Shown one piece after another: positions 1 through 7,520 of a stretch of 64,000 bases of DNA. Where the stretch lies: assembly GCF_012910715.1 (NCBI RefSeq), contig NZ_JABBHF010000008.1, positions 62,001 to 126,000 of the forward strand, in the 5' to 3' direction. Origin of the DNA: Flavivirga algicola. GTDB lineage: Bacteria > Bacteroidota > Bacteroidia > Flavobacteriales > Flavobacteriaceae. The translations under genes and the position numbers were made by a program. The notes below the pieces were generated by a model. That model was given only the letters and a program-made list of their open reading frames with translations, searched no databases and was not told the origin of the DNA. How positions within the stretch are numbered: position 1 is the first letter of the stretch; each line of letters begins with the position of its first letter.

Positions 1-523
1 ATTCTGTTCTGTCTTCAGGAGGTTCGGGAGCATAGCGTAGTGCCATGGCATCTATGAATTTCCTTTCTTTTTCGGTTGCATTTTTAGATAATGCTTTTGC
101 TTTTTGTATAGCCTCGTAAGCCCGTTCGTAATTATCATCTTCCATACCTGCGTTGTAATTGGGGCCTAATACATACGCGTATCCCCAATAAGCCATGGCA
201 CAATCGGGATCTAGTTTTGTAGCATAATAAAAAGAACGTGCGGCCTCGGCGTGGTTAAAACCGTAAGCCAGTGTCATACCCTGATTAAAATAACGCTGTA
301 CCAAAGCATTCTGAGTTGTAATTTTATAGTCTACCGCATCATAGCCCTTTAAAAGTGGTGCTATGTTATCTTTTTTATACCATTCGGCATCTGTAACCAG
401 TGGTATACAGGTATACTTGGATGAGGTCGTGGTTTTGCTTATAAATTCTTTCGGTTGTTCATTGTTTTTTTTACAAGAAAAAAATAAATTTAGGGCCATG
501 ATTAGTAGTATACTTCTTTTCAT
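1..523 (-). CDS. TPR-containing lipoprotein (N-terminal part; gene runs off the left edge)
   Basis: The reverse strand reads openly from an ATG at 523 to the window edge (174 codons seen). The first residues are a lipoprotein signal: a lysine/arginine start, a hydrophobic run, then FFSCKK with the lipobox cysteine near residue 17. The mature part contains the stretches YFNQGMTLAYGFNHAEAARS and AYWGYAYVLGPN, typical of the Bacteroidetes TPR lipoproteins that begin with a short DxxW/Y-rich region. The family is usually over 500 residues, so about two thirds of the protein lies outside. The molecular function of the family is not settled; the lipobox points to membrane anchoring facing the periplasm or outside. 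Nothing inside the visible part is broken. Confidence 0.8.
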   Translation of the reverse strand, partial: MKRSILLIMALNLFFSCKKNNEQPKEFISKTTTSSKYTCIPLVTDAEWYKKDNIAPLLKGYDAVDYKITTQNALVQRYFNQGMTLAYGFNHAEAARSFYYATKLDPDCAMAYWGYAYVLGPNYNAGMEDDNYERAYEAIQKAKALSKNATEKERKFIDAMALRYAPEPPEDRTE

Positions 524-771
524 GTGTTTGTATTTATTGATTTTTAAATGTCACCTGTAACCTTTAATGATGATTTTGTCATTTTCAGTTACATTTTGTA
601 AAATTTTATTTCTTGATAAAATTGTTGTTTTACAAATTACTAAACTTTTTAAATGTCTATAATATAAAACTTACTTATTTTTGTTTTATTTAATGATTTA
701 TATTAATAATATTACATTTTTAAGATGTTGACCTTTAAAATGTTAATAACTATAATAGCGAAACGCTCCAT

Positions 772-1347
772 TTGAAAACCCTCGAAGATATCAATAAACT
801 GTCTGATGAAGATCTGGTAAAAGGCATTGTAAAAGACAATAATACATTGCTTTTTGAGATTTTATACGATAGGTATGCCATGTTGGTATATAATAAGTGT
901 TTTGGTTTTGCTAAAGATCAAGATGAAGCTCAGGATTTAACCCAAGATGTCTTTTTAAAGCTTTTCGTTAAGCTGGGGAGTTTTAAGGGAAAGTCGAAGT
1001 TTTCAACATGGTTATATGCTTTCACGTACAACCATTGTGTAAATTATGTCACAAGAAATACTGCCAAAAAATTTGAAAAGCAATCTGTAGATTATAAAGA
1101 TATTGAAAACCTTTCTGAAGACTATGACGATGATTATAGTTTTATTGATATGAAAGTGGATAAGCTAAAAATAGCTTTGGACCTAATTTCTCCCGATGAG
1201 AAAATGATTTTATTACTAAAATACCAAGATTTCCTTTCCATTAAGGATATTGAAAGTGTTTTAGGAATTGGTGAAAGTGCCGTTAAAATGAGAATTAAAC
1301 GCGCCAAAGATAAGTTAGTAACAGTGTATAACGATAATCTTAAGTAA
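772..1347 (+). CDS. ECF-type RNA polymerase sigma-70 family factor
   Basis: This 191-residue protein has sigma region 2 (residues about 25-90, with DEAQDLTQDVFLKLF and FSTWLYAFTYNHC) and region 4 (about 130-185, with a helix-turn-helix around LSIKDIESVLGIGESAVKMR). It lacks regions 1 and 3, as ECF factors do, and should direct RNA polymerase to a small regulon. The start is TTG at 772: no ATG or GTG lies in frame between it and the stop codon at 736. Its stop overlaps by one base the start of a 59-codon gene, and an MscS channel gene follows, so the three are probably one transcript. No classical membrane anti-sigma gene is visible; the small downstream protein is a candidate regulator by position only. 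Confidence 0.9.
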   Translation: MKTLEDINKLSDEDLVKGIVKDNNTLLFEILYDRYAMLVYNKCFGFAKDQDEAQDLTQDVFLKLFVKLGSFKGKSKFSTWLYAFTYNHCVNYVTRNTAKKFEKQSVDYKDIENLSEDYDDDYSFIDMKVDKLKIALDLISPDEKMILLLKYQDFLSIKDIESVLGIGESAVKMRIKRAKDKLVTVYNDNLK

Positions 1348-1526
1348 TGGAAAATAATCCGTTTAAAGACATAAACAAGCCCCTTAAGGAAGTTCCAAAA
1401 GAGCTGAAATCTAAGGTTATGAGTGATATTGCCATGGCAAAATTGCTTATGGATCTTGCTGCATTGTTTTCTTATAATATAGGCGATCTTATAGAATCTG
1501 TGATGAAACAACGAAAGGACAAATAA
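1347..1526 (+). CDS. 59-residue protein coupled to the ECF sigma factor
   Basis: The ATG at 1347 shares its A with the TAA stop of the sigma gene (TAATG), so translation is probably coupled. The product begins MENNPFKDINKPLKEVP and ends in KQRKDK. It has a charged N-terminal third, then an amphipathic stretch (KLLMDLAALFSYNIGDLIESV) that is too polar to be a firm transmembrane helix. No cysteines or metal-binding motif are present, so it does not look like a zinc anti-sigma factor. I do not recognise a family. Position suggests a partner or small regulator of the sigma factor or of the MscS channel that follows 41 bases later; this is inference. Confidence 0.75.
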   Translation: MENNPFKDINKPLKEVPKELKSKVMSDIAMAKLLMDLAALFSYNIGDLIESVMKQRKDK

Positions 1527-1567
1527 TAGCCAAACAAATATTTAGCCAAACTAAAAATAATTAAAAT

Positions 1568-2395
1568 ATGGAAAAAGTAACAGGATTAAAAGATAAAGCC
1601 ATAGAGTCTTTAAGTAATATGTGGCCAGAGGTAACAAAAATACTTCTTAATTTGGTGGTCGTACTTTTTGTTTTGTTTATTGGGTGGCTAGTTACAAAAC
1701 TAGTAGTCCGCATTATAAAGAAAGCTTTAAAACTTGCTAAAGCTAATAAATTAGACGATAAACTAAACGATATAGAAATTGTCGAAGGTAAAAAACTAAA
1801 TTTCGATACCATAAAGATTATTTCAAATTTCGTGAAATGGGTCATGTACATCATGTTGATCATTATTGTGTCAGACATCATGAATTTAACGATAATCTCT
1901 AAGCAGATAAATAACCTTTTAGGTTACTTACCACAGCTATTTGCAGCATTGGTCATATTTACGGTTGGATTGGTTTTGGCAAATGTGATCAAAAAAGGTA
2001 TCAAAAGTTTTTTCGAGTCCATGGATTTATCTGGGGCAAAGATTATAAGCCAGGTTGTATTCTTTATCATATTGGTTTTTGTTTCAATTACGGCATTAAA
2101 CCAGGCTGGTGTTAATACCGAAATTATTACCAGCAATTTAACCATGATCTTAGCTGCTTTTTTGCTGGCATTCTCATTAGCATTTGGATTTGGAGCGCAA
2201 AAAGTGGTTGGGGACCTTTTAAAAGCGTTTTATGCGAGAAAAACTTACGAAATTGGACAGGTTATCGAATTTAACAATATTAAAGGGGAAGTTGAAACAA
2301 TAGATAGTATAACTGTGACGTTAAAAACAGAGAAAGGAAAATTAGTTATTCCTATAAAAGATATTGTAGAGAGCCAAGTAAAGATTAAGGATTGA
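1568..2395 (+). CDS. MscS-family mechanosensitive ion channel
   Basis: The 275-residue protein has hydrophobic helices at about residues 23-45, 80-103, 112-137 and 150-185. A glycine/alanine-rich pore helix (AFLLAFSLAFGFGAQKVVGDLL) is followed by the beta-domain segment YEIGQVIEFNNIKGEVETID and TVTLKTEKGKLVIPIKDI, the conserved MscS core. It should open under membrane tension and release solutes during osmotic downshock. It is a short-form MscS without large extra domains. It follows the sigma factor and its 59-residue partner on the same strand, so channel expression is probably tied to that sigma factor. The start ATG follows closely spaced A-rich sequence without a Shine-Dalgarno motif, normal for Bacteroidetes. 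Confidence 0.93.
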   Translation: MEKVTGLKDKAIESLSNMWPEVTKILLNLVVVLFVLFIGWLVTKLVVRIIKKALKLAKANKLDDKLNDIEIVEGKKLNFDTIKIISNFVKWVMYIMLIIIVSDIMNLTIISKQINNLLGYLPQLFAALVIFTVGLVLANVIKKGIKSFFESMDLSGAKIISQVVFFIILVFVSITALNQAGVNTEIITSNLTMILAAFLLAFSLAFGFGAQKVVGDLLKAFYARKTYEIGQVIEFNNIKGEVETIDSITVTLKTEKGKLVIPIKDIVESQVKIKD

Positions 2396-2460
2396 CTTTA
2401 GTTAGGGTTAAAGTTTTGGTTGGTTACTTTTTTCCTTGTTTTTAGCAACTTTCTATAACT

Positions 2461-2498
2461 CCCCTTTTCATTTCTTTGGAAAGGGGCATCTTTTTTAA
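2461..2498. terminator. Bidirectional terminator hairpin
   Basis: CCCCTTT at 2461-2467 pairs with AAAGGGG at 2480-2486, followed by a T-run at 2491-2496; A-rich sequence beyond it would serve the other strand less well. It lies between the convergent MscS and LytTR genes and overlaps the last codons of the latter. Confidence 0.7.
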
Positions 2499-3211
2499 AA
2501 ACTTTCTAAAACGCTTAATACTTCTTTTTTATAGCTTCTGCTAATTGGCAATGATTTATTGTTAATTACAATGTCTTCATTTGTAAAAGAGGTTATGTTA
2601 TTTATGGATATGATATAAGATCTATGGATTCGAATAAACTTTTTAACAGGTAATTTAGCTTCAATAGCACTAATCGTTTCTCTGGTTACAACGGTCTTAT
2701 CGGCTAAATGAATTTTGATATAGTCACTATAACTTTCAATGTAAATGATGGCATCAAAATTTATTTTAATCATACGTCTATCAGACCGAACAAACATAAA
2801 ATCGTTGTTATTTGACTTTTCAAGGACCGCATTCTTTTGTTCGCTATATATTTCATAATAATTATTAATAGCCTTTAGTAAGCGGTCAAAAGAAATCGGT
2901 TTTAGTAAATAATCTACCGCTTGTAATTCAAAGCCTTCCACAGCATAATCCCGATATGCCGTTGTAAATATAATTTTGATGTTTTTGTTAATGGATTTGG
3001 CAAAGGAGATTCCAGATATTTCCGGCATGTTTATATCTAAAAAAACTAAATCTATACTGTGGTTTCTTATGTAACCAAATGCTTCAATGGCATTATGACA
3101 ACTACCAATTATTTTTATGTTTGGTATGCTTTTTAGATGTGTTTCTATAACTTCCCTGGCGATAAGTTCATCATCAACAATGAGGCATGATATGTCTTGG
3201 TCCTGTAACAA
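2495..3211 (-). CDS. LytTR-family response regulator
   Basis: The product (238 residues) has a CheY-like receiver (about residues 8-125, acidic DDE at 13-15, phosphoacceptor aspartate 59 in LVFLDINMPE, the conserved lysine in LLKPI) and a C-terminal LytTR DNA-binding domain (about 138-236, with IYIESYSDYIKIHL and FIRIHRSYIISINNI). The start is TTG at 3211, which directly abuts the TAA of the upstream histidine kinase gene in the same reading frame. AGGAG sits five bases before the TTG, an unusually good ribosome-binding site for this phylum, and no ATG or GTG is available near the conserved N-terminus. Together with the kinase it forms a LytS/LytR-type two-component system; its targets are not known. 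Confidence 0.92.
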   Translation of the reverse strand: MLQDQDISCLIVDDELIAREVIETHLKSIPNIKIIGSCHNAIEAFGYIRNHSIDLVFLDINMPEISGISFAKSINKNIKIIFTTAYRDYAVEGFELQAVDYLLKPISFDRLLKAINNYYEIYSEQKNAVLEKSNNNDFMFVRSDRRMIKINFDAIIYIESYSDYIKIHLADKTVVTRETISAIEAKLPVKKFIRIHRSYIISINNITSFTNEDIVINNKSLPISRSYKKEVLSVLESF

Positions 3212-4267
3212 TTATTCTCCTGTGTTTAATGTTAGGTTTACTTTAAAAAAAGTGCTTTTATTAATAAGATTTAGTGTGTAATTATCTTTATATAATAAAT
3301 CCAGTCGCTTTCGTATATTTTCTAATCCAATACCATTTTTATGAGGTTCAGATTGTTTATTCGTGTTTTCAATACTAAAATTGATAATTTTATCCTTACA
3401 AGTTAGATTTATTTTAATGGATAGCAAACCATTTTTAATAGCACCGTGTTTAAAGCTGTTTTCAATAAAAGGTAGCAATAGCATAGGAGCGACCTTAATA
3501 TCTTCTGGGATATGCGCCGTTAAAAAAGTAATATCTAAAGTTTCATTAAAGCGCATTTTTTCTAATTCAATATAATCTTTTATATGATCAATATCGTCTG
3601 TTAGCAAAACAAAAGGTTTGTCAACTTTATAAAGTAGGTAGTCTAATAAGTTAGAGAGTTTTAAAATCATTTCTGGTGCTTCATCCGCTTTTTTTAATGC
3701 AAAACCATACATGGTATTTAGTGTGTTAAATAAAAAATGAGGGTGAATTTGCATCTTTAAGTAATTAAGTTGCTGCTCCTTAAGTTTAAGCTGCGTTTCT
3801 AAAATTTTATTTTCAAGTTTATTGGTTTGTGTAATATGTTTTAGGTTCAGTTTTAATAATTTAAATCCACTCACTAATATAACGACTAGATATACAGCTA
3901 TAGCTACAAAAAGTAGATTTCTACTAATTGGTGCCATATCTGCATATTGGAAATGGGATAAGTAGATTAATCCGTAAAACACTGAAATAACTATTAAATA
4001 GGAAGAAATTATAATGGTATATACACTATACATACCAAACTGGAAATATTTTTTTGTTATAAGATAATCGGGGATGAGTTTATAAATAAAAACATAGGTG
4101 GTTGCTATAGTTATAGGCATTAAAAACAAGGAAAATGATAAGACGTAGCTAAAGTCAGTACTATCAAAACCAAAAAAATATGTATAGAATAAAAGAACTC
4201 CACACCAAAATGTGATATGGAGTAATAACTGCCCCGTTTTATTTAAAAAGAACTGTTTTGTTAGCAT
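3212..4267 (-). CDS. LytS-type sensor histidine kinase
   Basis: The 351-residue membrane kinase has four hydrophobic helices in its first 140 residues (about 15-32, 38-62, 78-105, 116-138), a short linker helix, then the His_kinase domain with the phosphoacceptor motif KMQIHPHFLFNTLN (about residues 172-185) and an HATPase_c domain with LLPFIENSFKHG and NGIGLENIRKRL. There is no separate periplasmic sensor domain, so the signal is probably read in or near the membrane. It precedes the LytTR regulator with zero spacing and in the same frame. A perfect 17-bp inverted repeat lies just upstream, between it and the divergent serine hydrolase. Confidence 0.92.
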   Translation of the reverse strand: MLTKQFFLNKTGQLLLHITFWCGVLLFYTYFFGFDSTDFSYVLSFSLFLMPITIATTYVFIYKLIPDYLITKKYFQFGMYSVYTIIISSYLIVISVFYGLIYLSHFQYADMAPISRNLLFVAIAVYLVVILVSGFKLLKLNLKHITQTNKLENKILETQLKLKEQQLNYLKMQIHPHFLFNTLNTMYGFALKKADEAPEMILKLSNLLDYLLYKVDKPFVLLTDDIDHIKDYIELEKMRFNETLDITFLTAHIPEDIKVAPMLLLPFIENSFKHGAIKNGLLSIKINLTCKDKIINFSIENTNKQSEPHKNGIGLENIRKRLDLLYKDNYTLNLINKSTFFKVNLTLNTGE

Positions 4268-4323
4268 GTACCTGAATAATATTACAATAATACCATTTTT
4301 TTAAAGCTAATTCGGTTTTTGTA

Positions 4324-4390
4324 GATGGATAACCAATTTAGCGATGTTTTTAACAATTTGCTATTTTAATAGTTAAATTGGTTATCCATC
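4324..4390. repeat. Perfect 17-bp inverted repeat between divergent genes
   Basis: GATGGATAACCAATTTA at 4324-4340 is matched exactly in reverse complement by TAAATTGGTTATCCATC at 4374-4390, with a 33-base spacer. It lies upstream of both the kinase gene (leftward) and the hydrolase gene (rightward), where a terminator would make little sense. An operator with two distant half-sites or a small mobile-element remnant are the options. Confidence 0.75.
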
Positions 4391-4421
4391 GCATTTAAAT
4401 TAATTGATTATAAAAACACTA

Positions 4422-4429
4422 TAAGTTTG
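4422..4429 (+). promoter_or_regulatory. Probable -7 promoter box of the serine hydrolase gene
   Basis: TAAGTTTG fits the Bacteroidetes -7 consensus TAnnTTTG. The nearest upstream TTG (4404-4406) is only 15 bases away, closer than the usual 19-20, so the promoter may be weak or regulated by the adjacent inverted repeat. Confidence 0.4.
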
Positions 4430-4455
4430 AGTCATGTTTAAAAAATGAATTAATA

Positions 4456-5799
4456 ATGACTTCACAAATGAAAAAACTATTATCCTTTTTACTGTTGGTA
4501 ACAACAATAGGCTTCTCCCAAAATAATACTTATAAACAATTGGATTCTTTATTAGAGTTATTATATGAAAATAATCAAGTAATGGGTAGTTTATCTATTC
4601 TACAAAAGGGAAAACCAGTTTATAATAAATCTGTAGGGTATCAGTACATCAATCAAAATGACAATAAATTAGCAACAATAGATACTAAATATAGAATAGG
4701 GTCTATAACAAAAACATTTACAGCAACATTGATTTTTCAGTTGGTAGATGAAGGGAAAATCAAATTAGAGGATAAGTTATCAAATTATTTTCCACAAGTT
4801 ACAAATGCATCAAAAATCACTATTGCTAATTTATTAAATCATACCAGTGGTATATTTAATATCACTAATGATGAAAATTTCTATACCTGGATGCAAAAAG
4901 CTACAACTCAAGAAGAGATGCTGGCTAAAATTTTAAAACATGATGTTGTTTTTCAACCTGGAGAAAAGCATGAATATAGTAACACTAATTATGTATTGCT
5001 GGGGTATATTTTGGAAAGGATTGAAAACAAATCATATAAAACAATTTTAAAAGAAAGAATCGTAGAGAAGCTTCATTTAAAAAATACATATTATGGTAGT
5101 AGCATAGATATAAGTAAAAATGAGTGTTTGTCTTATTATAATGAAAACGATGCGATATGGCAGGAAGATAATCAAACACATATGAGTGTACCTGGAGGTG
5201 CGGGGGGTATTGTATCTAATCCTTCAGATATAGTTGTATTTATAAATGCATTATTTCACAATAAATTAATGTCCAAAGAAAGTTTTGAATTAATGACTAC
5301 CATTGAAAACGAATATGGCAGTGGAATTTTTAGCATGGCAAAGAATGAATTAACCATTTATGGACATAATGGAGGTATTGATTCATTTAAGTCCATAACC
5401 ATATATATTCCAAAACTTGAAACCGCAATAGCTTTAAATGTTAATGCATTAAATTATGATTTAATGTTTATCATGTTTAGTGCTGTTGATGCTGTAATAG
5501 GAAAAGATTTAATAATGCCGAATTTTAAAACTATTGAGTTAACAGAAGAAGAGATAAAACAATATGCGGGTGTTTATGAGTGTAAAGAAATGCCTTTTAA
5601 TTTGGTATTTGAAGCGCATGGAAAAACATTAAAAGGTGGGCCGGAAGGCCAGGATTTAATAGCTCTATCAGCTAGACAGAAAATTGAGTTTACTACTTTG
5701 TTAGATTCAGGGGTTATTTTAAACTTCGATTTGAAATCGAAAACAGTAGTATTTAAAAACACAGGAAAATTACCAAAAGTATTCACTAAAAAACAATAA
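4456..5799 (+). CDS. Secreted serine hydrolase, beta-lactamase class C / penicillin-binding family
   Basis: The protein has a signal peptide (KKLLSFLLLVTTIGFSQ; the second methionine at 4471 is an equally good start) and a beta-lactamase-like fold with the three class C motifs: SITK (nucleophile serine near residue 83), YSN (about 174-176) and HNGG (about 306-309, replacing KTG). A C-terminal extension of about 100 residues follows (EIKQYAGVYECKEMPFNL), as in the many Bacteroidetes serine hydrolases of this group. Such proteins act in the periplasm or outside on peptides or esters; true beta-lactamase activity cannot be claimed. An ExbB-like gene follows 11 bases later, probably on the same transcript. 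Confidence 0.88.
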   Translation: MTSQMKKLLSFLLLVTTIGFSQNNTYKQLDSLLELLYENNQVMGSLSILQKGKPVYNKSVGYQYINQNDNKLATIDTKYRIGSITKTFTATLIFQLVDEGKIKLEDKLSNYFPQVTNASKITIANLLNHTSGIFNITNDENFYTWMQKATTQEEMLAKILKHDVVFQPGEKHEYSNTNYVLLGYILERIENKSYKTILKERIVEKLHLKNTYYGSSIDISKNECLSYYNENDAIWQEDNQTHMSVPGGAGGIVSNPSDIVVFINALFHNKLMSKESFELMTTIENEYGSGIFSMAKNELTIYGHNGGIDSFKSITIYIPKLETAIALNVNALNYDLMFIMFSAVDAVIGKDLIMPNFKTIELTEEEIKQYAGVYECKEMPFNLVFEAHGKTLKGGPEGQDLIALSARQKIEFTTLLDSGVILNFDLKSKTVVFKNTGKLPKVFTKKQ

Positions 5800-5810
5800 A
5801 TTTATAAACT

Positions 5811-6224
5811 ATGAAAACATTACATGTACTCAAAGCCCCTGGTTTCTTTTCAGAATTATCCAAAAGGTTTCACGAAGGCGGTCCGTTTTTTATGTCACTG
5901 ATTTTAATTTGCCTTTTAGCAGCTGTAGTATTTTTAATATTTGGTGTTGTATATTTAAAAAAAGATCAAACGAAATCTAAAAAAATGACTGCTTTAGCAT
6001 CCGATGCAAGCATATTAGGGCTGGTATTAGGGTTTTTAGGCTCCATTATAGGTCTTATTTCTGCCTTTGATAAGGTTGAAGCAGCAGATATGATGGTTGG
6101 AATGTCTACAGCCAGATTAGCAGGTGGATTAAAAATATCGTTTTTAACTACGGTATTTGGTAGCATTACATTTATTTTACCAAGAATAGGCATCATTATA
6201 TTAAAAACATTTCAAAAGTCTTAA
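5811..6224 (+). CDS. MotA/TolQ/ExbB proton-channel family protein, short form
   Basis: At 137 residues this is shorter than classical ExbB (about 230). It shows a hydrophobic helix at about residues 28-53, then the conserved region around SDASILGLVLGFLGSIIGLI and ARLAGGLKISFLTTVFGSITFILP, matching the TolQ/ExbB core helices with their glycine/threonine pattern. Family members form proton-driven stators with ExbD/TolR partners, but no ExbD-like gene is adjacent. Its partner may be elsewhere, or it may have another role. It lies 11 bases after the serine hydrolase and is followed by a strong terminator, so the two probably form a two-gene operon. Confidence 0.8.
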   Translation: MKTLHVLKAPGFFSELSKRFHEGGPFFMSLILICLLAAVVFLIFGVVYLKKDQTKSKKMTALASDASILGLVLGFLGSIIGLISAFDKVEAADMMVGMSTARLAGGLKISFLTTVFGSITFILPRIGIIILKTFQKS

Positions 6225-6246
6225 AGCCTTATTTTATAGTATTTAC

Positions 6247-6278
6247 CCCCTTTTCTTTTATGAAAGGGGATTTTTTTT
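6247..6278 (+). terminator. Rho-independent terminator
   Basis: CCCCTTTTC at 6247-6255 pairs with GAAAGGGG at 6262-6269 around a six-base loop and is followed by eight T residues, ending the hydrolase/ExbB-like transcript. Confidence 0.85.
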
Positions 6279-6288
6279 GTGAAAATAT

Positions 6289-6334
6289 TTGCGTAACCAA
6301 ATGGTTACTTTTATATTTGTAACCGATTAGTTAC
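6289..6334 (+). promoter_or_regulatory. Promoter with two repressor operators, ArsR-type gene
   Basis: A TTG (6289-6291) and a TATATTTG box (6312-6319) are separated by 20 bases, a good Bacteroidetes promoter. A perfect dyad GTAACC-AAAT-GGTTAC fills the spacer (6293-6308). A second, slightly imperfect copy, GTAACC-GATT-AGTTAC, starts at the last base of the -7 box (6319-6334), 26 bases after the first. Bound repressor would cover the whole promoter. The obvious candidate is the ArsR-family protein encoded just downstream, acting on its own gene. Confidence 0.8.
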
Positions 6335-6343
6335 GTAATTATT

Positions 6344-6673
6344 ATGAGAAGAGATGTTTTTCAGGCCATTGCCGATCCTGTTAGAAGAGATATTATACAG
6401 TTGCTTTCTAACGAAACATTAACCGTAAATACCATAGCGGAAAAATTTGAAGTGAGCCGCCCTGCGATCTCAAAACATTTAAAGATTTTAAAAGAGTGTG
6501 GTATTATAGAGATAAATAAAAAGGGGAGGGAACGGTTTTGTGAAATACAACCTCGAAACCTGATTCCTGCTTTTTTGTGGATAAAACAATATAATAAACT
6601 ATGGGAGAATAGAATAGATGCTTTCGAAAATTACATTAATGAGATTCAAATAAAAAACAATAAAAATGAGTGA
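6344..6673 (+). CDS. ArsR-family winged-helix repressor
   Basis: The 109-residue protein has the ArsR fold: IADPVRRDIIQLLS at residues about 7-20 and the recognition helix-turn-helix TVNTIAEKFEVSRPAISKHLKIL at about 27-49, then the wing IIEINKKGRERFCEI. The metal-binding ELCVCDL motif of arsenic and cadmium sensors is absent, so this is the non-metal subgroup that normally travels with an SRPBCC protein. The next gene starts eight bases before this one stops and encodes exactly such a protein. Two palindromes over its promoter indicate autorepression. Confidence 0.92.
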   Translation: MRRDVFQAIADPVRRDIIQLLSNETLTVNTIAEKFEVSRPAISKHLKILKECGIIEINKKGRERFCEIQPRNLIPAFLWIKQYNKLWENRIDAFENYINEIQIKNNKNE

Positions 6674-7121
6674 TTTATCAAATAGAACTTTAACAATTGA
6701 AAAAACATTTAATGCTCCTGTACAGTTGGTTTGGGATGCCTGGACACAATCGGAACACATATTAAAATGGTGGGCTCCTAATGGAATGGATCTTAAAGTG
6801 ATCGAACATGATTTTAAGGTCGGTGGAAAATGGAAATATACCATGCAAATGCCAGATGGAACTGAGTTTATTTCGGAAGGAGCTTATACAGAAATTGTGG
6901 AACTGGAAAAAATCGTGACTTCTGCAGATTTTAAACCTATGACAGAAAATGTAGAGCTACAAGCATATTTTGAAGCAGTTGGTGAGAAAACTAAATTTAC
7001 TTTTAATGTGGTTCATGCGACTCCAGAATATTGCAAGCAACAAGAAGAAATGGGATTCTATAATGGATGGGGTTCTGCTTTTGAGAGATTGGTTAAGCAC
7101 TTGGAGGTATTGGTAAAATAA
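6666..7121 (+). CDS. SRPBCC (AHSA1-like) ligand-binding domain protein
   Basis: The 151-residue protein has the START-like pattern of the Aha1 C-terminal family: an N-terminal strand TLTIEKTFNAPVQLVWDAWT, the HILKWWAPNGMDL segment at about 33-45, VGGKWKYTMQMPDG and a C-terminal amphipathic helix NGWGSAFERLVKHLEVL. Such proteins bind small hydrophobic ligands, though the ligand is rarely known. It overlaps the ArsR gene by eight bases, so expression is coupled and probably held down by that repressor. A terminator hairpin follows. Confidence 0.9.
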   Translation: MSDLSNRTLTIEKTFNAPVQLVWDAWTQSEHILKWWAPNGMDLKVIEHDFKVGGKWKYTMQMPDGTEFISEGAYTEIVELEKIVTSADFKPMTENVELQAYFEAVGEKTKFTFNVVHATPEYCKQQEEMGFYNGWGSAFERLVKHLEVLVK

Positions 7122-7147
7122 ACCATTAAGTGCTTTATAGGAATGAG

Positions 7148-7170
7148 AGCCCTTAAATAGGGCTTTTTTA
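7148..7170 (+). terminator. Rho-independent terminator
   Basis: AGCCCT at 7148-7153 pairs with AGGGCT at 7159-7164 and is followed by a run of T, ending the ArsR/SRPBCC transcript. Confidence 0.8.
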
Positions 7171-7325
7171 TTTTATTAAAAATTACACAATACAACCCCA
7201 AAAAACTAAACTTCTTAGTAAATAATTTAGCTTTGCGAGTCTCAATGTATCTTTATGTTTTATCGTTAGGTCATCTCTAATAAGACCATAGTATTGATAT
7301 GGAATCAAGATGGAGGAGGCATAAA

Positions 7326-7520
7326 ATGGAGCTCAAATTTGGTAATCATAGAAGCAAAGATTTGCAAAACGATTGGAACGAATACTGGGAGGGCAATTTT
7401 GTTTTCGAGGTTTTATCTGAACTAGAGAAAAATGAGAAGGAAAACATAAATTATGATGTGGAATTAAATATACTTCAAGATATGCTAATTGAAGAGTTGA
7501 ATATTAACAATACATATTAA
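7326..7520 (+). CDS. 64-residue acidic protein of unknown function
   Basis: The start chosen is ATG 7326, six bases after GGAGGAGG, an exceptionally strong Shine-Dalgarno sequence for this genome; an in-frame ATG at 7299 lies before that motif. The product begins MELKFGNHRSKDLQNDWNEY and is rich in Glu, Asn and Leu with no signal peptide, membrane helix or cysteine. I do not recognise a family. Its stop overlaps the stop of the convergent methyltransferase gene by two bases. It could be a small conserved protein or a chance reading frame; the ribosome-binding site is the main argument for it. Confidence 0.45.
   Translation: MELKFGNHRSKDLQNDWNEYWEGNFVFEVLSELEKNEKENINYDVELNILQDMLIEELNINNTY

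Noticed and set aside
1134-1881. Open frames on the minus strand opposite the sigma factor and MscS genes
   Set aside because: They mirror strongly conserved genes and have no family features; they are antisense shadows.
4324-4390. Reading the 17-bp inverted repeat as a terminator
   Set aside because: It lies between divergent genes, has a 33-base loop and no T-run.
5574-5786. Minus-strand frame opposite the end of the serine hydrolase
   Set aside because: No start signal or family features; it is the antisense of a conserved C-terminal extension.
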